Part shown: positions 5,577 through 9,687 of the stretch, in pieces
Numbering within the stretch: the stretch's first letter is position 1
Layout: each line of letters starts with the position of its first letter
DNA from: Amoebophilaceae bacterium
GTDB lineage: Bacteria > Bacteroidota > Bacteroidia > Cytophagales > Amoebophilaceae
Assembly: GCA_025455725.1 (NCBI GenBank)
Contig: JALOLY010000035.1
Location: forward strand, 1 to 9,687
Direction: 5' to 3'
Length of the DNA: 9,687 nt
The notes under the pieces: generated by a model
What the model saw: only the letters and a program-made list of their open reading frames with translations
Databases searched by the model: none
Told to the model about the DNA's origin: nothing
Made by a program: the position numbers and the translations under genes

Positions 5577-6587
5577 ATGAAAAACCAAAAATCGGTCGAT
5601 GTACAACGTGTCTTGCTAAGACAAATGTTTGTCTGGGCTTTCCTCTTTTCTAGTTGTCATAAAGGCTATAGAGTGCTATATGAAGATGATTTCTCCTCTC
5701 CCTTTACGGGTTGTAACTATGAGGGCGCTGAAAATACTGCTTCGACTAGCACCGCTCGTCCACAGCAACCTGAAGCAAGGCACCGTAGCCATTCAAGTGA
5801 TCATACCATACATTGGAACAATACGTTTGCTAGTACTGCCCGCCCACAGCAACCTGAAGCAGAGTACTACAGTCGTCCGAGTGATTATTATCCATATTGG
5901 CACACTGATACTGCCAATGTCACTCGCCCGCAGCAACCTGAGGTAGGGTATCGTAGTAGTCTGGATGATCATCTACATTGGAATAATGCTTCTACCAATA
6001 CCGCCCACTCGCAGCAGCCTGAGGTGGGGCATTATAGTCGTCTGAATGATCGTCCTGTAAACCGGAACACTGCTTTTTTTACCGATGTTACTCGTTCGCA
6101 GCGAGCCGAAGTGGGGCGTCGCGGTCGTCCGGGGGATTCTAACCTACGCGGGCATACTGTTTCTAGTGGTGTTACTCACCCACAGCAACCTGAGGTGGGG
6201 CATCTTGGTCATCCGATTAATCACGACTTACATTGGACGTACCCTCCTCCCAGGTCTCGGGAAGCGCATCCAAATCAGATAGATTGGGGGCAGCGGAATT
6301 CTGTGTACCAACGGCCGATCGATCCAGAACCGGGATCTGTCCAATCTAACAGTCATATAACGCCCCAAGAAGCTCTTGACGGGGGTTGCCCTATTTGTGG
6401 TGAAGAAGACGCCTACAAGATCTATGAAGCTGTACAATGTACCGGTTGTGGAGGGTGTATTTGTAAACCGTGTTTCTATAAGATTCGGGAGGCGGCTTCT
6501 GTGCCACAAGATTACGATTATCACAACGATTGGGCGGCGCTTTTTCGAACTGAGTTTGCATGCCCTTTGTGTAGAAAACCTTTCTAG
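5577..6587 (+). CDS. Predicted repeat lipoprotein with C-terminal NOT4-like (C4C4) RING domain
   Basis: The ATG at 5577 is preferred: it opens with Lys/Arg-containing residues, then a hydrophobic stretch (MFVWAFLF, 17-24) and a lipobox-like LFSSC, giving a lipoprotein of 336 aa with lipidated C27. An ATG at 5469 would add 36 residues and bury the signal. Residues about 59-230 hold six degenerate repeats beginning T-x-x-x-QQPE and often ending near HWNN. The C terminus has the pattern C271-x2-C274-x13-C288-x2-C291-x2-C294-x-C296-x2-C299-x29-C329-x2-C332 with CPIC, CICKPCFYKIR and CPLCRKPF. From memory, human CNOT4 has CPLC, x13, CTC..ICRFCWHRIR and CPACRKPY, so the resemblance is to C4C4 RINGs of ubiquitin E3 ligases. 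C294 is an extra Cys, and the last loop is longer than in CNOT4. I infer a host-interaction candidate; enzymatic activity is unproven. The gene ends nine bases before the next. Confidence 0.78.
   Translation: MKNQKSVDVQRVLLRQMFVWAFLFSSCHKGYRVLYEDDFSSPFTGCNYEGAENTASTSTARPQQPEARHRSHSSDHTIHWNNTFASTARPQQPEAEYYSRPSDYYPYWHTDTANVTRPQQPEVGYRSSLDDHLHWNNASTNTAHSQQPEVGHYSRLNDRPVNRNTAFFTDVTRSQRAEVGRRGRPGDSNLRGHTVSSGVTHPQQPEVGHLGHPINHDLHWTYPPPRSREAHPNQIDWGQRNSVYQRPIDPEPGSVQSNSHITPQEALDGGCPICGEEDAYKIYEAVQCTGCGGCICKPCFYKIREAASVPQDYDYHNDWAALFRTEFACPLCRKPF
5751..6251 (+). repeat. Six degenerate 78-90-bp tandem coding repeats
   Basis: Repeat units begin at 5751, 5835, 5922, 6000, 6090 and 6174, giving periods of 84, 87, 78, 90 and 84 bases. 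Each opens with a conserved core encoding T-x-x-x-QQPE-[AV], for example around ccacagcaacctgaagc, and then diverges. Changes in unit length are all multiples of three. Units 1, 3 and 6 end in an H-W motif; unit 5 has drifted most (SQRAEV for QQPEV). They lie inside the RING-like lipoprotein gene and form a likely flexible His/Pro/Arg-rich spacer. Confidence 0.85.
6387..6584 (+). other. RING/zf-C4C4-like zinc-binding domain coding segment
   Basis: Nine cysteines (codons at 6387, 6396, 6438, 6447, 6456, 6462, 6471, 6561 and 6570) give the cross-brace order of a RING finger. The usual His of C3HC4 RINGs is missing; C291 occupies that place, as in C4C4 RINGs. Hydrophobic I295 beside C296 and the KIR after C299 match positions that in CNOT4 lie on the E2-binding face, according to my memory of that family. 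Confidence 0.7.
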
Positions 6588-6596
6588 CAAATTTGT

Positions 6597-6965
6597 ATGC
6601 ACGACGCTCCTGCGCTGAACGGAAAATATTTAGGTACGATTGCTGCCGATTTTGTCAAGGTCGCCGACAGGCTTAAGGAAGCTTCCTACTTTATCAGAAA
6701 AAAAGGGGGATACAATTGTCCTGTCTTTCTTATCTCTGAAGTGCCGCTTGCTGTCGGCTCTTTATTGATTGAAAAAGGTGAAATAGACAACCAGTGGACT
6801 TATTATGCTGCCTATTTGGATGTGCTATTACAATGTGGGCTAATTGCAGAAGATAAGGCCGCAGCTTTTCAAGAGGTGTACAAGGACCCGGATGAATTTT
6901 GTTGTCTGCTTGTGGTGGATACTGACTTCACCAATTTTGTGTACATTCCTTACCCGGAGGGGTGA
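6597..6965 (+). CDS. Conserved Bacteroidota protein of unknown function
   Basis: This 122-aa soluble protein has no signal peptide or membrane segment. It looks like a small conserved family I associate with Bacteroidota: LNGKYLGTIAADFVKVADRLKEASYFIR near the N terminus, a central NCPVFLISEVPLAVGSLLIEKGE strand-rich part, WTYYAAYLDVLLQCGLI, and the ending DPDEFCCLLVVD...FVYIPYPEG. No catalytic motif is visible and I cannot name a function. The ATG at 6597 is nine bases after the RING-like gene stop, so the two may share a transcript. The next gene, rlmB, starts 120 bases later in the same direction. Its conservation compared with the variable upstream gene suggests that the RING-like gene is the newcomer at this locus. 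Confidence 0.85.
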   Translation: MHDAPALNGKYLGTIAADFVKVADRLKEASYFIRKKGGYNCPVFLISEVPLAVGSLLIEKGEIDNQWTYYAAYLDVLLQCGLIAEDKAAAFQEVYKDPDEFCCLLVVDTDFTNFVYIPYPEG

Positions 6966-7085
6966 GGATAAAGTTTGAGTTACGGGAGCTAGTCATGTTC
7001 TTCAAGGGGGCTAATAGCATCCGAAGAGTCGTGTTGCTTGAGGAAAAAATTGGACTGGTTACCTCGGCTGACAACAGCGGTATTT

Positions 7086-7832
7086 ATGCAAAGGAACACC
7101 CAATTCCCCTGTATTTTCGGTACGAGGGCCATCATGGAGACCATTTTAGCAGGAAAAACGATTGACAAAGTTTTTGTTGATAGAGATGTGCGCAATCCGC
7201 TACATAGGGAGCTGTTGTCTCTTGTAAGACAGCACAAAATCCCTTGTAGCCACGTGCCAGCAGTCAAGCTGAATAAGTTGACTACCAAAAATCACCAAGG
7301 GGCTGTAGCTTATGTGACCCCTATTGCTCTGGCGTCTTTAAGCCATATAGTGCAGGCAGGCTATGAGCGAGGGCAAACACCGTTGCTCCTGCTCCTAGAC
7401 GGTATTACAGACGTGGGAAATTTTGGTGCCATTGTACGTACTGCTGCTTGTACTCGTGTAGATGCAGTTGTTATTCCTATCCAGGGTAGTGCCTCTTTAA
7501 GTGGAGAAACTATGAAAGCGTCAGCGGGGGCCTTAGCACACCTGCCCATTTGTAGGGTAGGGAACTTGAAAGAAGCTATTCATGAGCTTCAAGCAAGCGG
7601 CCTACAAGTTATTGCCTGCCACGAAAAGGCAACCCAATCTCTTTACCATACCGACCTGAATCGCCCTTTGGCCATCATATTAGGATCCGAAGATCAAGGT
7701 ATTAGCCCCCAACACCTGAGGCTAGCTGATGAAAATGTACACATACCTGTGTTGGGCCCTATTGCATCGCTCAATGTGTCTGTGGCTGCTGCTGTTGTCT
7801 TATATGAGCATGTAAGGCAACGGAAATTGTAG
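7086..7832 (+). CDS. rlmB: 23S rRNA 2'-O-methyltransferase, TrmH/SpoU family (RlmB type)
   Basis: RlmB methylates the ribose of G2251 in the 23S peptidyl-transferase loop using S-adenosylmethionine. With the ATG at 7086 the protein is 248 aa, the normal size. An N-terminal substrate-binding domain (about 1-85) starts FGTRAIMETILAGKTIDKVFVD and includes the KNHQG turn. The SPOUT knot has motif 1 DVGNFGAIVRTA (N112, R118), motif 2 GSEDQG (200-205, E202) and motif 3 IPVLGPIASLNVSVAAAV (S228, N230). These are all the conserved residues of the family. A TTG at 7038 would add 16 residues (a KKLDW-type extension) not typical of RlmB, so I reject it. The gene lies downstream of the 122-aa conserved protein with a 120-base gap that shows no clear promoter. 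RlmB is the best match; the related TrmH tRNA enzymes usually differ in the N-terminal domain. Confidence 0.93.
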   Translation: MQRNTQFPCIFGTRAIMETILAGKTIDKVFVDRDVRNPLHRELLSLVRQHKIPCSHVPAVKLNKLTTKNHQGAVAYVTPIALASLSHIVQAGYERGQTPLLLLLDGITDVGNFGAIVRTAACTRVDAVVIPIQGSASLSGETMKASAGALAHLPICRVGNLKEAIHELQASGLQVIACHEKATQSLYHTDLNRPLAIILGSEDQGISPQHLRLADENVHIPVLGPIASLNVSVAAAVVLYEHVRQRKL

Positions 7833-7883
7833 ATACTGACGTTGCATATCACCATTCCTATGCGTTGGTATCCAGAACATAAA

Positions 7884-7920
7884 AAAGCCTTATATTGAAC
7901 CAGATATTAGGCAAGGCTTT
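7884..7920. terminator. Alternative hairpins between rlmB and recQ
   Basis: AAAGCCTT (7884-7891) pairs perfectly with AAGGCTTT (7913-7920). A second pairing, GCCTTATAT (7887-7895) with ATATTAGGC (7904-7912), has one mismatch and competes for the same 5' arm. On the plus strand the 3' arm ends in TTT and is followed by CACAAAAA. On the minus strand the stem runs into TTTTTT, a better intrinsic terminator, though no minus-strand gene is present. It lies 20 bases before the recQ ATG, so it may end rlmB transcripts or act in the recQ leader. Confidence 0.45.
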
Positions 7921-7940
7921 CACAAAAATGAGGCCTGGAC

Positions 7941-9530
7941 ATGGCGGGAACGACAACACAGACAATCAAAGAAATACTAAAAGGCGTTTTTGGTTATGAC
8001 CAGTTTAGGGAAGGCCAAGAAGCTATTATAGGCAATGTCCTGGCAGGGAGACACACCTTTGTCGTCATGCCTACGGGTGGAGGTAAGTCGCTCTGTTACC
8101 AGGTGCCCGCCTTGATACAAGAAGGGGTAGCGGTCGTCGTTTCACCTCTGATCGCACTGATGAAGAATCAAGTAGATCGTCTCCATGCCGTAGGGCTCAA
8201 TGCTGCTTTCATCAACTCTACGCTACCCAAGAAGGCTGTTGATGAGGTTAGGAAGGGCGTGCTTTCTGGGGCGACAAAGCTACTCTACATGTCTCCAGAG
8301 TCACTCACAAAAAAGGAAAACTTGACCTTCCTCCAACAAGTTCACATTTCGTTTATAGCCGTAGACGAGGTCCACTGCATATCAGATTGGGGCCATGATT
8401 TCAGACCAGAATACAGAAATATAAAAACAGCACTCGATCAAGCGTTTGGGGCGCTGCCTATTCTGGGTCTTACTGCCACAGCTACACCCAAAGTTCAACA
8501 AGACATTCTGAAAAATCTGGCCATAGAAGATGCTACACTATTCAGGTATTCTTTCAATAGAGATAATCTCTACTATTCGGTAAAGCCCAAAGTACAAGCA
8601 GAAAAAGAACTGATCAAATTCATTAAAAGTCATCCCAATGCATCGGGTATCGTCTATTGCCAGAGCAGAAAAAAGGTGGAAGAACTTGCTACATTACTCA
8701 ATCTCAATGGTATCCAATCGGCACCTTATCATGCTGGGCTGGAATCTAAAGTGAGGGTACATCACCAAGATGCGTTTCTGAGCAAGAAAGTAGAGGTTAT
8801 GGTAGCAACCATTGCTTTTGGCATGGGTATCGACAAGCCGGATGTCCGCTTTGTCATTCATTATGATGTTCCCAGGTCGTTAGAAGGCTACTATCAGGAG
8901 ACAGGAAGAGCAGGAAGGGATGGTTTGGCTAGTATCTGTTTAATGTTCTACAGTGCCGAAGATATTATCAGGATAGAGAAGTTTAATAAAAGCAAGCCTG
9001 CTGCAGAACGAGAAAAATCTCAGTCTCTGCTGCGAGCAATGGAAACTTATGCAGTATCGGGTGTGTGCCGAAGAAAGCAGCTACTCCATTATTTTGGAGA
9101 AACATACTCTCAGAATTGTAACTACTGCGATAACTGTCAGCACCCTCCCCAGACCTACTCTGGGGAAGATTGCGTCAAAATGGTTATCATAGCTGTACAG
9201 CAAACCCAGGAGCGTTTTGGCACAGACCACATCGTACACCTTTTGAGAGGTATAGAAGATCACTACATCAAAAGCTATCGGCATCATATGCTCTCCATTT
9301 TTGGAAAGGGGAGTGCACGAGACAAAGCTTTTTGGCAATCAGTAATCAATCAGATGTTACTACTTGCATTATTAAGCAAAGATGTGGGGGATGCCAGTGC
9401 CTTGAAGGTTACAAAGGCGGGAGGGATTTTTCTAGAGAAAGGTTACCCCATTCTGTTATACGAAGACAATACGTACGCATCCTCTGACCATGATGAGCAG
9501 CCCACCACCATTAATCGGGGTCAAGAATGA
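7941..9530 (+). CDS. recQ: ATP-dependent DNA helicase RecQ, short form lacking HRDC
   Basis: RecQ is a 3'-5' superfamily 2 helicase acting in recombinational repair and fork restart. The helicase core includes FREGQEAII (Q-motif area), Walker A MPTGGGKS (43-50), motif II as DEVH (142-145) rather than the usual DEAH, the RecQ-specific loop CISDWGHDFRPEY, motif III LTATAT, and motifs V-VI with TIAFGMGIDKPDVRFVIHYD and QETGRAGRDG. The RQC zinc site follows with C376, C393, C396 and C399 (CNYCDNC), then a winged-helix region (GTDHIVHLLRG...FGKGS). At 529 aa it ends after that domain; E. coli RecQ is about 609 aa with an HRDC domain, and Bacteroidota RecQs are often longer still. The start ATG gives a normal N terminus. 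The stop overlaps the next gene's ATG. Helicase activity should be retained; the missing HRDC could alter DNA-structure preference (inference). Confidence 0.95.
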   Translation: MAGTTTQTIKEILKGVFGYDQFREGQEAIIGNVLAGRHTFVVMPTGGGKSLCYQVPALIQEGVAVVVSPLIALMKNQVDRLHAVGLNAAFINSTLPKKAVDEVRKGVLSGATKLLYMSPESLTKKENLTFLQQVHISFIAVDEVHCISDWGHDFRPEYRNIKTALDQAFGALPILGLTATATPKVQQDILKNLAIEDATLFRYSFNRDNLYYSVKPKVQAEKELIKFIKSHPNASGIVYCQSRKKVEELATLLNLNGIQSAPYHAGLESKVRVHHQDAFLSKKVEVMVATIAFGMGIDKPDVRFVIHYDVPRSLEGYYQETGRAGRDGLASICLMFYSAEDIIRIEKFNKSKPAAEREKSQSLLRAMETYAVSGVCRRKQLLHYFGETYSQNCNYCDNCQHPPQTYSGEDCVKMVIIAVQQTQERFGTDHIVHLLRGIEDHYIKSYRHHMLSIFGKGSARDKAFWQSVINQMLLLALLSKDVGDASALKVTKAGGIFLEKGYPILLYEDNTYASSDHDEQPTTINRGQE

Positions 9531-9687
9531 AGCCTACGTTTCTCGCATTACTTCTGAGTCTACCTGCGTCTATTGCTTTAGCGACGAATGACGGTTCAGG
9601 TTTAAAAATTTCAGGCGCAGTGGATATCGTCGGAGCAGTGGATATCCATAATTCTGCAGAAAAAGGCCGCGAGCGTCTGCAGGTGCG
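9527..9687 (+). CDS. Exported protein, N-terminal part (possible outer-membrane protein)
   Basis: The ATG at 9527 overlaps the recQ stop (ATGA), implying translational coupling; the frame stays open to the window edge (53 codons plus two bases). Residues 1-19 form a classical Sec signal peptide: Lys2, a hydrophobic core FLALLLSLPASI, then ALA before TND, a signal peptidase I site. The mature part begins with alternating small/hydrophobic residues (LKISGAVDIVGAVDIH), compatible with the first beta-strands of an outer-membrane barrel, which is inference. Bases 9614-9631 and 9632-9649 are an 18-base tandem duplication encoding GAVDI(V/H). The family cannot be named from this fragment. Confidence 0.75.
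   Translation, partial: MKPTFLALLLSLPASIALATNDGSGLKISGAVDIVGAVDIHNSAEKGRERLQV

Noticed and set aside
5629..5946. A second overlapping gene in another frame of the repeat region
   Set aside because: It is kept open by repetition of the same DNA unit; its protein has no recognisable signal or family, and the other frame has a signal peptide and RING motif.
5751..6251. CRISPR-like array
   Set aside because: The units are in-frame protein-coding repeats of varying length that diverge throughout; there are no conserved direct repeats with unique spacers.
7038..7085. TTG start for rlmB
   Set aside because: It adds 16 non-family residues; ATG 7086 gives the normal RlmB N terminus.
6966..7085. tRNA or small RNA before rlmB
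   Set aside because: I looked for acceptor, T-loop and anticodon patterns and found none; there is also no convincing TAnnTTTG promoter.
6962..7165. Small GTG-start ORF between the 122-aa gene and rlmB
   Set aside because: It overlaps the rlmB N-terminal coding region in another frame and its translation resembles nothing known to me.
1..9687. Firm assignment to Cardinium
   Set aside because: Protein resemblance and eukaryote-like genes fit Amoebophilaceae, but base composition looks higher in GC than I would expect for Cardinium and no marker gene is present.

Overview
The window is a compact, almost entirely plus-strand piece of a Bacteroidota chromosome. DnaA, RlmB, the 122-aa conserved protein and the MurA C-terminal half all read like Cytophagales-type Bacteroidota proteins. 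The shortened housekeeping enzymes, a eukaryote-like RING protein and a fragment that looks like an animal Golgi protein point to a host-associated, probably intracellular bacterium, perhaps an Amoebophilaceae (Cardinium/Amoebophilus-like) symbiont. That placement is inference: base composition looks more balanced than I would expect for Cardinium, and no rRNA or other marker is present.

Layout: (1) 2-958, a frame open from the window edge that starts as a fragment closely resembling eukaryotic GOLPH3 (GPP34) and continues in frame into the C-terminal half of MurA; the MurA part also has an internal in-frame deletion, so this is a broken murA. A hairpin plus T-run follows. (2) 1141-2574, intact dnaA. 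(3) 2702-3976, a short malic enzyme without the phosphotransacetylase-like domain, followed 18 bases later by rlmD (3995-5401). (4) 5577-6587, a predicted lipoprotein with six degenerate 26-30-residue repeats and a C-terminal C4C4-type RING-like domain resembling the eukaryotic NOT4/CNOT4 ubiquitin ligase. (5) 6597-6965, a small conserved protein, then rlmB (7086-7832). (6) 7941-9530, a recQ that ends after the zinc/winged-helix region, overlapping by ATGA the start of a signal-peptide protein that runs off the window.

The genes do not form one pathway. DnaA (initiation) and RecQ (repair) handle DNA; RlmD and RlmB modify 23S rRNA; malic enzyme links malate to pyruvate and NAD(P)H. The accessory interest lies in the GOLPH3::MurA chimera, which is either host-derived DNA in the chromosome or a host/symbiont assembly join, and in the RING-like lipoprotein, a candidate host-interaction protein. 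No gap between genes exceeds 200 bases, and no tRNA, rRNA, CRISPR array or insertion sequence was seen. Palindromic elements with possible terminator or leader roles lie in several of the gaps.
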